Positions 1-13,918 of a DNA stretch of 64,000 nt are shown piece by piece (the stretch's first letter is position 1; each line of letters begins with the position of its first letter). This stretch comes from Diprion similis (Eukaryota > Arthropoda > Insecta > Hymenoptera > Diprionidae): contig NC_060107.1 in the NCBI RefSeq assembly GCF_021155765.1, forward strand, positions 15,796,501 through 15,860,500. Reading direction: 5' to 3'. The notes below the pieces were generated by a model. It ran no database searches. It saw only the letters and a program-made list of their open reading frames with translations, and was not told where the DNA came from. Both the position numbers and the translations under genes were made by a program.

Positions 1-3000
1 GTAACTAATCGCCAAGACGGCTTTACAATTAGTGCTACAATTATTGCCAAGTCTAAATTCTACGGTACGTATGATTGAATGATGGTTGGCTATATTTTTT
101 CATTACTAAAAACGATTCAAAGAAAGTTGAAAATGAATAATTCCAATCGCTGAATGTTTTCAGACAGTTATGAGAAAAGTTCTGTATTATTTTTCAAGAA
201 GTTTTTATTATTCCGATCATGCCTGAGAGATTTCAAGAAGCTCGAAAGAGTTTCTTGAATGAGCTTATATTCTTCCGGAAACTATATTTTCCATTAAAAA
301 TCTAAAGAACTCCAACTTTTGGTCTTTCTAACTATTTCTTCCCAAGTCGTGTTAAAGGTAAAAATTGAGACAATTTCAATCGAAAACTCATATTTTTCCG
401 TCACAATGCTGAAAAAAGCCGAGTTCTGATGTGTCTGAGTACTTACCAGTGGCATCGAGTTATAAAAATCAAGAAATAATTTTCCAAAAAATTTTTCAAG
501 TTCTTAAAAAGAGTTGAATTTAATATCTGTAAAGGAATGTTTTGGATGAAACTAGGAATTATGACAACTTTTCATTTAATGTCCCCAGGCAATTCAACAT
601 CGGCAGTATTAGATGGTGTGGCAGTATTGACAATGCTACCGAGAGGAGAGGATTACACTATGACTATCCCATATGCTCACTGCAAGGGTATTTTGATGGG
701 AACTTTATCGATGGAGCTGGGTGGAAAGATTAACATCAATTGTGAGAAGACGGGATATCAGACGGAACTGGAATTCAAACTGAAGGTGCATGGAAATTTG
801 TTTCTCCAGATTATTTTCTCAGAATTATCGAGTGTTTCTGTCAAAATCAACGAATCATCAATCTACTATTTCTAAAATTAAAAACTGGTTACCTTATAGC
901 CGTGATCAAATATTCGATAAGCGTGTTTTCTTCTTTCAGCCATTTCTGGGTGGCGCGGAACAGATGAACCAAGTCGTCGGTAGGATTCGACTTGGGAAGG
1001 AAACGCTTGCAACCATTTCGGGCTACTGGGATGGACAGATTACCATCACCGACAAACGGACAGGGGTAAACTATTTATAACTTTTCAAATCGACTGTGTA
1101 AAGAATTTACCGCAACTTTTAATGAGCAGCTTTTGTGAGGAGAATCGAGAAAGTCGAGGAATTGTATTTTAAGTAGTATCGTAGTATAAAACATTCGAAC
1201 TGAACCGGTTGTGAAACGCCCTGAATATAAAAATACACAATATCTAGAAATGATTATTTTAATCTCTGAACTCTACTGGAAAACTGTTTCTGAATATTTT
1301 TCTTACAAATATCGAGCAAATTCCGATGAATTCGGTATGATTTTCTTCGACTTCATTCTCATTACTCTTACATAATTTGAACACTTTTTGCGATTTGATA
1401 AAAGATTTTACAGGAAGCGTTTAGGTTTCTTCAGAACTGAAATCCGGAAATCGAAATTCAAGGTGAATCCTGTGGAAAGATCGAAATTAAGATTCGAACT
1501 TCCTTCGAACAAAAATTTCCGATGAAAATCAATTGATAAGGTCGATAATCTGAAGAAATTATGAATCTGATGAATCTGAAGAAATTATGAACTATTGAAA
1601 AACTTGATACGGATCTTAAAATTTTTGTGAAACTTTGTCAATATTTTGAGAAATTTCCGCTGAATCTTCAACAAACCTATGAATGTATTCGAATTGCAAA
1701 AGTAATCAGAATATCATGAGAAATAATTAGCAACGCAATTAGATTAAAACCAGTAAAAGTGTAAATTTTATCTTACTAATTGCAACTAACTTTTCAGCCG
1801 CCAATTGGTGTCTATATGTGATATTTTTCTTCCCAGACGGAGAGCATCTTTTTCAATCCGACAGCAGAGATCCGCAAGAACAGATTGAAGAAATATACCG
1901 TACCTTTAGAACAGCAGGGGCGCTGGGAAAGTGAAAATCTGTGGCAAGCCGTCACTCACGCGATTAACAATGATGATCAGGTCGCCGCAACAGAGGCCAA
2001 AACTGTTTTGGAAGAAGCTCAACGAGAGCGTGCACGCGAAAGAAAACTACAAGGTCTAGAATGGGTTCCAAAATATTTTGTACAGGTTTGTTAAGCAATG
2101 TTTTTACAACATATTCTAATTGCTGATCACTGATTCAGTTTCCTTTGCATTTCCTGAAGAATTATACTTTATGTACCGTTTTGAATTTTTTAAACTTCAC
2201 TGTAGTGAACAAACTTTTCTGACTTTTTTTTTACAAAATTCTTTAAGATTCTAACAAACTCGGTATAAATCTTATGAACTGTTATTATGAACCTCCTAAT
2301 TTTCTGCTTTTCAGAGCGAAAAAAAAAAGAATAGTCATTATTAAGAGTCCTGAAAATTTAAAGCTGAGTTTTTACTTAATCTTCACGGTTTGAGGTCTAG
2401 AGAATCACTTTCAACCATTTTCAGATGGACGTCTACGCCTGTGTGTGATCAATTCTTTGTCCAACGATATCTTGAAAATGAATAAACCGATTTTTATGAT
2501 TTTGGTCTGAATTGATGGGATTTTCCTTCGCCGAGAAATGATTAAATTTTGGATATGTTCCGTCCAGCTGTTTTAGAGTTATTTAAATGATTCTGATCAC
2601 TTTTCACGTAATTCAAAAACTTTCAGAAAGGCTCTAGCCGAATAGGAATTTCAAAAATGCGCCCGAAGATTTTCAGCCGGGAATAGAGGCAAAAGATTCG
2701 TCATCCAACGGAACGTTTCGACCAAATCTGAACCTTCGAATCTTCCTATTTATTGCGGACTGTCAAATATTGCGTTTTTTTCATTTTTTCTTCTACCTCA
2801 TTGAAGCTATCGTATTAAAAAAATATCACAAACGCGGAACTGGTCAGAATATATCAAGAAAAAGTATTTTTTAACCCATCTTGGCGTTAATTCCGAGTAG
2901 AGTAATCCCATTTCTTCCGACAGGATATAATCTCAGGCAATTGGATGTACCGTCATGCTGATCTCCGCCCTTGGGATCCCCGAAATGATGTGGTTCAGTA

Positions 3001-5160
3001 CGAGTATGACTACATCGTTCGGACAAAAACAAAGCACAAAACGCCAATAATGCGGACCGGTAGCATCATCTCGGTTGAACCGCAAACTCAGGTACAGCGT
3101 TCCCAAAGATCTGCAACCACGTCCTATTCAAAGACGTTATCTATATGCCAGAGAATTTTCTCCAAGAATAAGTAAAGTTGTCTTAACTCAACTTTCCCAA
3201 TTCCGTCGAATTATCACAGATAATTAATCACCTGCTAGCTTGACGTATAAATTATTATGCTGTACCTGTATAGTAGATTAATTAGCCTGGATGGATTGTA
3301 AATGGTGTCAATATATGTAATAAATGTAATCATTCTTCTCGTTCGCGTTAAATTGACTATGTTCTCTTGTTTTCAAACTAAATAACTTATTTTAGTTACA
3401 TGTATCTTTACAATCTTTCCAGGTAAGTTACACCTTAATCAATCGATTTCTCAAACGCTCTTGAAAATATCCCTGCAAAATTGAATCACCTTCAAACATG
3501 GATATTAGGGTGTTTCGATTCAAAACAACATTTTATTCTCTGCTCGCTCCTGAAAACTTGATCTATATAGTATAAGTAAAATCCTCGTGAAAAAATATTT
3601 CATAAATCCAATTTCAAAACGTTGGTTTTGGAACTCTAAATTTTTCCGTTTAAATAACATTGAAAAGATAGAATTTTTTGGAAATCGTTACGAATCGACC
3701 ACAATCAATACGGACTGATCCTGAAATGATTTTGTAGAGAATTAATATCCTTATAATATTGACTAGAGAATTTTTTTTAAATCAATAGTTTGGTCACTAC
3801 ATTTTTTCATGTATTATAACTTATGAACTACTGATGCTACAAACTTTGCACCAAAGACATTTTTATAGAGAATCGAATTGTCTAGAAATTGTTACTTGAA
3901 TCTTTCTTATAAAGTCAATGTTTTAGGTATATAAAACCACATAAATTTCCAAATTGTTGACAGCAATGAGTAATTCAAACTTGATAAAATACGAAATTAA
4001 AGAAATTGTCCATTAGTAGAAAATTTTATGGAATTTGAAAATCCTGTCTTTCAAGTATTACTTGTGATTGGATCTTTGCTCCGTAGGCACAAATATTCTG
4101 CCATTATTTTTATCCTTATTCCAATAAATTTACTTTCCCCTATTTTTTATTCAGACATGATTTAAGTCCAGAGTTAAACCATGTTAAACGAAATCAGATT
4201 CGTAAGTTACATTTTGCCATTCTACAATTCTACTTACAATGATAATCAGCTTAAGAAACTAAAATTGCAGATGCCACTGCTGCAAGCCGAATCTAGATCG
4301 TCTTTGTCGGTATTGAAGTCTTCAAGAAGGCAATTGACTAACAACATGCCTCTCACTGAAGCGGCCCATGATTCAGGCAGCTCCTCTGCAGAGTTCCATT
4401 CTGATTCTAGTCAGTCAGTAGGCAAAAGGCGACGATCTACTGCTAAGTACGCCCATTATTATTTAACAACATTTATAATGAGCTAACATTTGTCCAACAA
4501 ACAGAGTCGCAGATCAATACGGGAGGGAAGATTTTCCACTGATAATTTTGCTTCATTATTCTAAAATATTTTAGAATTTTTCCTCTGAAACGCATCGATT
4601 TAATTTCGTTATTTTTTAATTTCAAGTTACACCCCAGGTAATAGTGAATTTTACTGAAAATAGTTTTTGCATTTTATGATTTTCTGACTTCCGCAATTAC
4701 TATGAAATTTCACCAAAATTCTTTTACCCATTCTGAGAAGATTCATGAAATATTTCAGAGTTCTTTGGGAAATTTCAAGTAAACTTTCAGAGTTTTCATT
4801 CTGTATAAAAAAAAATCATTTTACCATGGTAGTTTGAATTTGAAAAATGATGCGATATAATTAAAATGAATTTAGTCTAGATTATTGAACATTAAAATTC
4901 AATGCTTTTTTTATTGCAGAATAATTGACGTTATAAAAGAGATGGATTCGCGATTACTTGATAACGGGGAAAAGCTGAACAGAATTCAGCATATCGTAGA
5001 GCAACTAGCTATCAAACAAAGGGAACAAAAGGCAAACGCTTCGGAGACAAGGCCGTTGAGGAATTTGTTGGACACTGGTATTGTAATAGTCGTGATTTTC
5101 ATCATACAGTATCTTCTGAACTTATGGAACAGCAGATCGTTGGAAACAAAGGAGTGGTGA
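1..5160 (+). CDS. OSBPL8: Oxysterol-binding protein-related protein, ORP5/ORP8 type (3' part, tail-anchored)
   Basis: The visible part is seven exons: 1-64, 589-785, 940-1065, 1837-2085, 2924-3091, 4271-4446 and 4920-5160. They join in phase to 406 codons plus TGA. The 5' part, with the PH domain and the start of the ligand barrel, lies left of the window. The visible part of the lipid-binding domain carries PYAHCKGIL, CEKTGY, a run resembling ISGYWDG and DLRPWDPRND, in the order seen in ORP5/ORP8. A Ser/Arg-rich linker, a short amphipathic helix (DVIKEMDSRLL onwards) and a hydrophobic segment (GIVIVVIFIIQYLL) follow, then a short tail. ORP5/8 proteins are ER-anchored and exchange phosphatidylserine for PI4P or PI(4,5)P2 at ER-plasma membrane contacts; that role is inferred from the family. 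The AATAAA at 5894-5899 could end a 3'UTR of about 730 nt. Assignment to the ORP5/8 subgroup is firm; choosing between 5 and 8 is not meaningful in an insect. Confidence 0.93.
3092..3324 (+). other. Possible alternative 3' end of the ORP gene (no tail anchor)
   Basis: If the donor at 3092 (CAG|GTACAG) is not used, the frame of the 2924-3091 exon stays open for 27 more codons, to a TAA at 3173-3175. An AATAAA lies 144 bases further on, at 3319-3324. Such a transcript would encode an ORP with a complete ligand domain but no coiled region or membrane anchor, and so a soluble protein. The open frame and the signal are seen; use of the site is inferred. Confidence 0.4.
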
Positions 5161-8100
5161 GTTTGTGGTTTAATATCATTTCAAAATGAATAGTTTACTG
5201 ACTAAAAAAACTTCATGAAACAATCAGAACTTTTGATTAAAATATTTCGTCTGTAAGTATCATTGTTCGCTCTTACAATTCGAAGTTTTGGGACCATTGA
5301 AAAAATATGTTCACAAAGTAATTAGATTAAAATTTTTTTTGCTAAATAATAGAAATTAATATTCAATATCACATTATTAGTTGACTTGAAACAAATAATG
5401 AAACGAAAATCGATCCTAGGCTCAGACGACCTAAGATATACACTCAAACTAAACTTCATGTAACAAGTTTTTTAAATGAAAACGAAAAAATGTTCCTTTT
5501 TAAAAAAAACCACTCTAATTTCGATGTACCATTTTTACACAGTGACAGATGAGGACCAGCAACGGAGTGATTGCCATTATTAGGTGTTGCATTAAATGCT
5601 TGACAAGACAACAGAAGCGTATTCATCTAATCGATACAAGGATGCACTGTATTAAAACTGCTAAAGGTGCATTAAGTTCAAGCAGTAACTGTATCTTCTA
5701 ATATCCAATTCCGATTACGATTTGAAAAATTTTCGCATCAATATTAAAATCATGATATTGAATTTCAAATATGACAATCATATCGAGCAGAGATGTATTG
5801 TTGACATTATTTTGTTCATGTTGAGAAAATCTAAACGATATATCTCAATGATTAAAAATATTAATAGTCGCTTTAATCAGATGCTGATTCTTGAATAAAA
5901 TTCTACAAATAGCATAATCATGTGCTACTGCTAGTTAATATTACGAATACTTGAATTATGCACGTTTATATCTTAGCAATCGAAAGTTTTCAGGCATAAG
6001 TCAAAGATCTACTTTCGTAACTGGCACACTAAGTCAGAATTTATTCTTCTCTTGAGATACTCAATATGATCTGCAACCGTATTTATATCCAGAACAATTG
6101 CAAAAGACACGAATTTTCGGATAATTAAAATTTTCCACCGACGCTGAACATTATTGAAGACATCTACTACAAGCTCGAAATAAGCTTATTAGGCACAGTG
6201 GAAATACGTTTTATGAAATTCTCACTAGACCTTTTATTCTGAAATATAATATTCTTATGATTTAAGCTTGCCAATGTGACAGAGAATTCATAAATAACTT
6301 TGCAAACGTACACAGTAGAGTCTCGTTATAAGACGGTACAAAAACCTTCTTTTTATAACGACGCCCTACCACGCTGTGAAATATTACAATTAAAGATGTA
6401 TCGAACTATATTCCTTGCGACACTATGAATCTGATTAGCATTGTGATATCGGACCGATTTGAATCGTGTACTTTTACGTAAAGCTTATCGTCTAGGTGGG
6501 AAAAAAATGTTGAATATTAAATTTATTAAAATGAATAAGTAATGATGAGTCAGGTTAAACCTGATTCCAATTGGTCACATTGATGCCTACTCGCTATGGG
6601 TTAAAAGGAAACGATACATATTCCCCAAAATCATTTTTGTCACAATACGGGTAATCAAGATTTCAAGTACAGAACAATCGAGTAAAATTCTTTGATGATG
6701 GACAGGCTGCAAGTTGGTGCGACATTGCTCATAAATTTCTTATTCGCCATATTTTCGCAAGCAAGTGCTTCAGTGGACTTGATAATTAAAAATTTCACAC
6801 CAAATCTGTGTTCTTTTTGCACAGGAACATTTCTGTGGATTTATTTATTTTTCAACAGAATTATAGGTATACTTGCAGTCCTGAATTTTTTTTATTTATA
6901 CAATTCATTTGAAATCATCGTGTTGGAAAACGGGATGAAAATCCTTAAAATTTCAATGAAATTTCTTGAGAAACTTTGAAAAAATTGTGTGAATTGAAAA
7001 TTTTCACAACGAATCGCCGAACTTCAGTGAAATTTCTTTTCGAAAAATTTCGCTTCCAGATTGTTTCAGAACAATTTTCAGCAGAAAACATATAGAACAG
7101 TGTTTAATTTATACCATTGCTTTGTATATCTTAATATATATGTTTAATAGTTTGACATTATTAAGCACGAGATTTCTCTATAGAAAAAAATATTTCTTAC
7201 TCTCACCACAAAGCTAGTGACCTGAAAGTAGAAAAAAAAAATAAAAATTTTTTTTGCTGTTGTGGCACAACATTATAATATAAAATATCATTATTATACA
7301 TACTTATAACTTGAATAATTTTATTCACTTATGGAATATATATATGAAAAACATATACATATATTAGTTACGTTGATAGTAATACCTTTATAACATAGTT
7401 TGCAGAAAAAGATGGATGTATAGTATAATTAACTGGCCATTCGTACTTGTACATAAATGTTATTGCTGTTATGCTAATAGATAAGAATTATATGTATATG
7501 ATAATGCTCGCTTGTAGTTATACCGCTAATTTCGAGTTTAGTACTTCTCTTTGTGGCATTAGTAATACGGATACTAACTCATGGTAAAGAATATGTATGT
7601 AGACAATACAGGGAAATTAACCACAAACGCTTGATTTAGATTAATTATTAGAATGATAAACAAAGACAAATAAGAAATCACTAACCATTATTGAAATTCA
7701 ATGGCCTCTTTTTGTTCTTCTTCGACGATCTAATTCTAAGGGGATGTAAATTGAAGCGTAACTGAATTCACTGGTGTAGACATTTTTTAAACGTATATTA
7801 TCTGAATGGAATAAGTAATCGACGAACGATTGCTATACAGTAATTCAATATTACTAGTTTGGAAGAAGTTTCGACAGTGCAAATGAGATAAATTGAATTC
7901 AATTCAATTTCCACTATCGTTTGATCACAGAAAAATTTAACAACTGGGAATTTCAACTGCAAGAGTCTAATTGTTACTATCGTTATTACTATTGTTGTTC
8001 GAATTTAGGCGTTTAGCTAGGCTTTATGAATATTTCCCATTTTCCTGCAACGGTTTGAAACTCGATTTTCTTAAATTGAAATCTTTTCTGAGATTTGAGG

Positions 8101-9210
8101 TTTATACAATGTTAATTGTAATTACTTATATTCTACGGAGATATTTTTCTATTGCTTTAGGAAATATTTTCTTTGGTTTTTCACATGAAATTTTCTCTCA
8201 GATTTCACATGACTCCGATTATTTGCGAGATTAATGCATTTGTAAATATAATAATTGGTTACAGGAAATTGTCTCTCTAAAATTTGTAATCTATATACAC
8301 ATATTCTGCAGTAAATAATAAAAAAAAAACACCCTCGTTATTCACTTATGGTATGCACAGTTTATTGTTAGACTAAACATTCCAACAGGCGGCATTTGAA
8401 TAGTCTGAAGATACTTGAAAAAGTGATAGTCAGATCGCCCAGCGATTAAAGCTCGGTTTTACAATTAACTTACAAGCTAGCTATTTAAATATAGCTGCAA
8501 AAGTAAAAACCATTGGCCTGCGACAAAAACGTGTCGAGATAAATTAATAAATAAATAAATAAATACTTGCCCTTGTTATTATAGGAATATGCTAATATAC
8601 CTTAAGTTGAATATCAATATGTTGTTAATATTATTACCATCGTTTTTCCGAATTTAATGTTTTCTGTAAACGGAAGTATAACAATTCAATATGTATACAT
8701 CTATTATAAACATGTAAATTTTTATATTATTTCTTGTTACGTAATCACATTTTTATTATGTACATGTAATAAACTTACGGAATTCTTTAACTTGAGCTTC
8801 AATTGGGGCTTTGATTTATGAGCGAACATTTTAGTTACTAAAAGAAATGCAATAACGAATCAGTGTTCACAAAATTGATAGCGCAACGGTTTTCATGGGC
8901 TTCAAGGCAATCTTGAGAATTCCTACTTTGCATATTGATGTAACTATTCATTACACAGGTTATCAAGAAACACTGAAATCCTAGACAGATTATTTTTGTT
9001 ATTCATATATTTACATGACGTAACGATATTTCGTTTATCTAAGATTTTACATATAGATATGTATCTAGTTACCTCATATATTTTCTTCGATCCACTTTCG
9101 CATCGTCTGTAATACTGTACCTATTTTTTGGTGAGTGATACATAAACTAATTTGGTACAACCTGTTGTAACAAGGAAAATCGTGGTGGGATATTCATGGA
9201 CGTTCATTCC
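5161..9210. other. Intergenic region between ORP and the SRI-like gene
   Basis: Very AT-rich, with 3'UTR sequence of the ORP gene at its left end and the 3' flank of the minus-strand gene at its right end. Reading frames here are short and AT-driven. One frame from 6692 encodes a hydrophobic start, but nothing marks it as a gene. An (AAAT)n tract lies at 8546-8564. Near 6312 a string resembling Tigger/pogo transposon ends (CAGTAGAGTCTCGTTATAA) occurs without a clear partner end. Confidence 0.6.
5894..5899 (+). terminator. Candidate polyadenylation signal of the ORP gene
   Basis: AATAAA lies 734 bases after the ORP stop codon. It is the first canonical hexamer I see downstream. No expression data are available, so this is position-based only. 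Confidence 0.35.
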
Positions 9211-12200
9211 TCATATAAATATGTCTGGTTTCGTTTTTATCGTCTTCTTATTCTTGAAGTATTTCTGTACGTGTTTATTCACATCAATTTCTTCTGCAAT
9301 TTGTAGAAAATTAATAAGCATGTGATGAGTACTTCAAAAAATTTGAAAAGTGAATGAACCTGTATTAAAAAGTAAGAAAAGCGAAAGAACCGTTTGAAAA
9401 ATCTACACGAATGAATACGGTTGAAAGTACATGCCTACTATTTCATAGCAGCATGATTTTGAGTAAATTCGATAAATGCAAGGTATGATAAAAACAATTG
9501 GAGAATAAATTTCATAATTACAACGTTGAAAATGATCAAACTTTCGTGTTTTTCATCCGATATTAACGGTTCAGAGCTTATTTTTTTTTTACAATACAAA
9601 TTTCCAGAGTAACCCAGAAATTTTTTTACAAATAGTAAACTGGAGCTGATTAGAAAAAATTAGTACAAGTATGGTACGTAACAAATGTTTGTAAACAATT
9701 ATCCATTCATCCTCAAAAACCAAGACATTCCGCTCATTCGTGTAATGTTTAAAATTTTGTATAATCATCCGTTTGACACCAATCGTTTCAAAACAAATTT
9801 GCTAAATCAAACGATAAACAAAAGCCATCGAAGTTTAAAAAAAAACCCCAATGCAGGAACTTGACTTGCATCATATGAAGTATAATATTGGAAGAAATAA
9901 AACTTACCAGGAAATGTATTTTCTATGATAAGCATATCGGCGATGTGTTTGGCAACAGTTTTGAATAATTTCCTATCTGTGATCCGTTTTTTTTTATAAA
10001 AAGGCATTAAATGCTTAACAACCCAAGGAGCGATGCGTTCTTTACAAGCGTTCAAGTGTTCCTCAATACAAATCGGTGAATCAGGCATCATATCTTCGTC
10101 GTCAGACTCCCCAAAGAGTTCTAAAAACTTTGCTTTTATTCTGCCGTGTCTGCGATAATTTGTGGTCGAAATCTCCATCATTTTTGCCTTCAACTTTGAG
10201 AGCTGATGAATCCGCTCAACCAACCAAACGCCACTCGCTTTCCGCTTTTTCTTTTCATCTGCAGTCTCTTCCGCTTTTGGAGAGGCGCATTCTTCACCCT
10301 TTCCTCGTTTTTTCATTTTTTGGTAACTCGAAAAGCTGAGTTTTCTCTTGTTTGCATGTACTTCTGAAGATTCACCCGTGTTATCTTTTCTCTTTACGAC
10401 AGGTGTGGCGACAAACTTTGGAGCATTTATCTCTGGACACATTTTGCAGATTTCCATATCTATATTGGCTTTAGAAATTCCGGAATGCTTTTCTATCAGG
10501 GCCATCAGATCGCTGCTGTCGTTACTCTCACAGAACATATCTTCCATGTGTTGCAGAATCGAATCTTGCGAATCATTGTTATCGTTTTGCACTTGACTAA
10601 TGTCGACTGTGTTGTCATCGCCAAAAATCGCTTCAACGTCGTTGTGCACCTGTGCAGACCCGCTGGTCTGAAGGCATGCGAAGTCTTTTATAGACTTGAA
10701 CATGTCTTCGGATTTCAAATCGAAGTTACAGTCTTTTGCTTCAGATTGAGATACTTCTTCCGTATCATTTTCAAACTTTATAACGGTATTTTCGTCCTGA
10801 ATGTCGACTTCCGACTTCAGAATCAACGATACTCTCTCGTCTAAACTGCATTTTCTCATTTCTATTGGTGGACTAACAACCGGGACTATGGATTCATCGT
10901 AGTTCGACGTTACTGATGAACTTTGAACATGAGAATCCTTCGTGGTTAAAGGAGTCGTTGTGTCTGGAGTTCGACTCTTTTCTATATATAATACTTCGTC
11001 TGTTTGAACACCAATGTCGATATATCTTTTCGGCGCTTTTAAAAAATGGTTCAATTTGTTGTGCACTTTTTTCAAAGACGTGTGCCCCTTTACATCTGAA
11101 ATCTAATCGAGCATTTTAATATGAATGCCCTTTTAAATTAATTGCAGTAATTGTTCAACACCAATTTCGTTAATATTGGGTACATTTGTTGTTTGAGCAT
11201 TGAGATTAAATCACTTTCTATGAGGGAATAAACGATCTTAAGTGTTAATTCATAACTTTTACTCAAATGCAATCGAAGTTGTAGTACAAGATCCAAGAAA
11301 TTGATTCTGAGACAATCTGGCAAAAAAAATTTCTCTACATCTAACAGCTGTAATTCGTACCTTGGTGAATATGTAAAATTGGATGAAATTGCAATTGAAA
11401 ATTAAAGTGTTTTTTATAGTAATTATTGCAGTGCTCTAGTTTTATTCACATAAATGTATAAACAGAAGTGTGTGGAAATTCTACAAAGATCAAAAATATT
11501 TTTTAATATGCTTAAAAACTGGAGAGATTCAATGAAAATAAATCTTTTGTCACATATATTCCATCATTTCAGGAATCGATAATTAATAGTATGATTTTAT
11601 TGTTTTTATGTGTCTCTACCACTGATAAAAAAAATTCAGAACCAATTGATGGATCTAGAAAATTATGTTGGAACTTGATAATGTTAACTAACTAATGTTA
11701 GTTGCAAATATTTTAGAAATTGTGATGTGGGACCAGTAGAATCATCTTAAAACAGGCAGAGACTTTGTAACTGAAAATGACAAATTATAGTCCAAACAGA
11801 TTTCAAATTTTTATACCACTCTGGATAGTTTTGTAATTACGGACAAATAAGTCATGTATTGTGTGAATCAAAAGTTGCTATCTCAGCTTGTGTTATTCTA
11901 AATTGCTTAGGTCCATGTTTAGTAAATAGCAAAAATATTATTTCATATGTGTACACCATCATTGGCATAAATAATATCAATGACTTTTTTTTATGAGAGC
12001 GAAGTTAGCAACTTTAACATAACGAAACATTGGGGAGGAAAAATGACTATTTTGCAAGTTTATGGTGATTTTGACGTAGTCAAGTTTTTGAAATATGAAT
12101 TCATTTTGCCTCATTACGATTTACCAAATTAGACATTCCTACAACTGTGAAATACCGATCTTACGAAACTTTAATATAATTACAATAACGTTACTAACTT

Positions 12201-12900
12201 CAACCTCATAATTTTTTAAACAGTCTCTTTTATTTTCCTAACTTTTAATATCAATGGTACGGTTTATTTGTTCTTAAAATCCATCGTTGCCTGGATTATA
12301 AGTGCTCTAAAATTGTGATAAAAAGAATTTGAATGAGCATTGCTGCATTCGATTTTTCTAAATGAAGATTGGACATAAATTAAGATACTGCAGATTAATG
12401 CTTCGTTTGGAGCAGACAAAAAACCGAGTGTGCATTATGCCTTACAGTTTGAAAAATATTACCATTTTAAGCATTGCTTGTCTATACAATGAAGCTTCTA
12501 ACGAAGCTCTAACAGCGTCAATTTCCATTTGTCCGGCACATTTTTTTAAATCTGGATGCAAGATAGGAGTGTTCTTCGTTTCGCAGCATGCCAGGTAATT
12601 TGCGTATAAAGATTTATAAAGGTGTGAAAAGTACACCTCTCTTACCTGAAAAAGTGAAACGCACAATTCGAGTACTTTTCTTTGGAAGATTTATTATCCC
12701 ATTCGAGTTTAAATTGGTAATTACGAGAGAAACGATACCATGGAAGTGAGGCGCAGAAATTCATTCTCTTGTTCGTCACTGGTAATAAAATCGTTGTCAT
12801 GCACCCGAGGAATTGGCAATAGCAATGTGCTGCGGGAATGATCATCATCGTCGATATCTGCATCAGACTCCTGCTTTATTGAAGATATGCTAAACTCCAT
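9211..12900 (-). CDS. Unrecognised nuclear-type protein with a C-terminal SRI-like domain
   Basis: Five exons in transcript order, 12900-12739, 12645-12446, 11306-11215, 11095-9908 and 9293-9211, join in phase to 574 codons plus TGA. The start is the ATG at 12900, followed by an acidic stretch (ADIDDDDHS). Exons 2 and 3 are helical, Leu/Tyr-rich and rather conserved-looking. Exon 4 is long, acidic and Ser-rich, with basic runs (DEKKKRKAS, YKKKRI) that could act as nuclear localisation signals. The last 70 residues (WVVKHLMPFYKKKRI, DRKLFKTVAKHIADML, then VNKHVQKYFKNKK across the last splice) resemble the SRI fold of SETD2, which binds the phosphorylated RNA polymerase II CTD. CTD binding is inferred. 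No SET, PHD or helicase domain is present, so it is not SETD2, PHRF1 or RECQL5. Exon 2 could alternatively end at 12463, but only the 12446 donor keeps the frame into exon 3. The gene model is fairly sure; the name is unknown. Confidence 0.72.
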
Positions 12901-13918
12901 TGAGATTTTAAGATAACGTGCTAAGGAATCACAACAGTATAGTATAAATATCACTGAGAATTTTAACTGTGATTTGTAAATATTTTTACACGTTTCATTG
13001 CATTATCAAAGCTTTGTTCTCAGCGATTTCACTCAACTAAAGCACATGGCTTAATCAAATTGCTTAGCAGTGTCTAGTGGTTGAAAAGGGTCGAAACCGT
13101 GAAAATAAACAACTTTTGTATTTGTTTCGTAGTTCATCAAATTGCAGTGTCGGTGGCTGCGCTCTCCGGCGCTCTAAGCTGTTTGACATTTTGAGCAGAC
13201 GACGGAACAAATTGTCCAATTGTTGATTCCATGGGGAATTTATTAGCTGAGATTGCCAGTCCTGATTGCCAACTTCGTGGGGTGCCTTCTGAAACTAGTT
13301 GATGGCGTTAAAACTCCCTAGGACAGAGACAGAGCTATCCACGAGCTCGGGAGTGCAAGAGAGATAAAAGATTGTTGACAGCACTGGAAACTAATTTTCA
13401 AACGCGGCCATGGCTTATTCGGAAAATTCGCTAGGATTGACACAAGCTGATCAACAATTCAGCAGAGCAGACAACCACATAGATGACTTAATCTACATAA
13501 AAATCCATAAGGCATATTCCATGGTATAATGAACGAGAAGCTTACAAGTTGTCTGTGGAAGAGTCTATGATTGTAAATATTGTTCCTAAAATAGAAATGT
13601 TAATATTGTTGATTGCCGGTAGTCAACGATATTTACTAGCGGCAGTCAACATATATATACATACACTAGATCAGTGCAGCCAACAAAACAATACCGGAAC
13701 GCACTATTGAATACACAACATTGCATTGTGTACAGCCGCAAGGAAGGAAATTGTAAGCAAACTGTTTGGGACATGCGAGTGATGAATTTGGTAATTGCGT
13801 GGAAGACACTGATTAGGACGTTGAGCAAGATTGATAGCGGCTGACAAAGGTCAAAGGTTCATTCGCTGGTTTTCAATCGCCTGAGATTCGTACTACCGAG
13901 TTTTTAGCAGTTTTAATA
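12901..13918. promoter_or_regulatory. Shared upstream region of two divergent genes
   Basis: The SRI-like gene starts leftward at 12900 and acireductone dioxygenase starts rightward at 13919, leaving about 1 kb between the two ATGs. The middle (13140-13400) is clearly less AT-rich than its flanks, as expected for a promoter or 5'UTR region. I see no clear TATA box or other defined core element. A bidirectional promoter is inferred from the arrangement only. Confidence 0.45.

Noticed and set aside
6692-6979. 95-codon frame with a hydrophobic N-terminus resembling a signal peptide
   Set aside because: AT-driven composition, runs of Phe/Leu/Ile, no cysteine pattern or splice context; expected by chance in such DNA.
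12463-12645. Shorter version of exon 2 of the SRI-like gene ending at 12463 (ATG|GTAATA)
   Set aside because: It leaves phase 0 and cannot join the next exon without a stop. The donor at 12446 (ACT|GTAAGG) is stronger and restores the frame.
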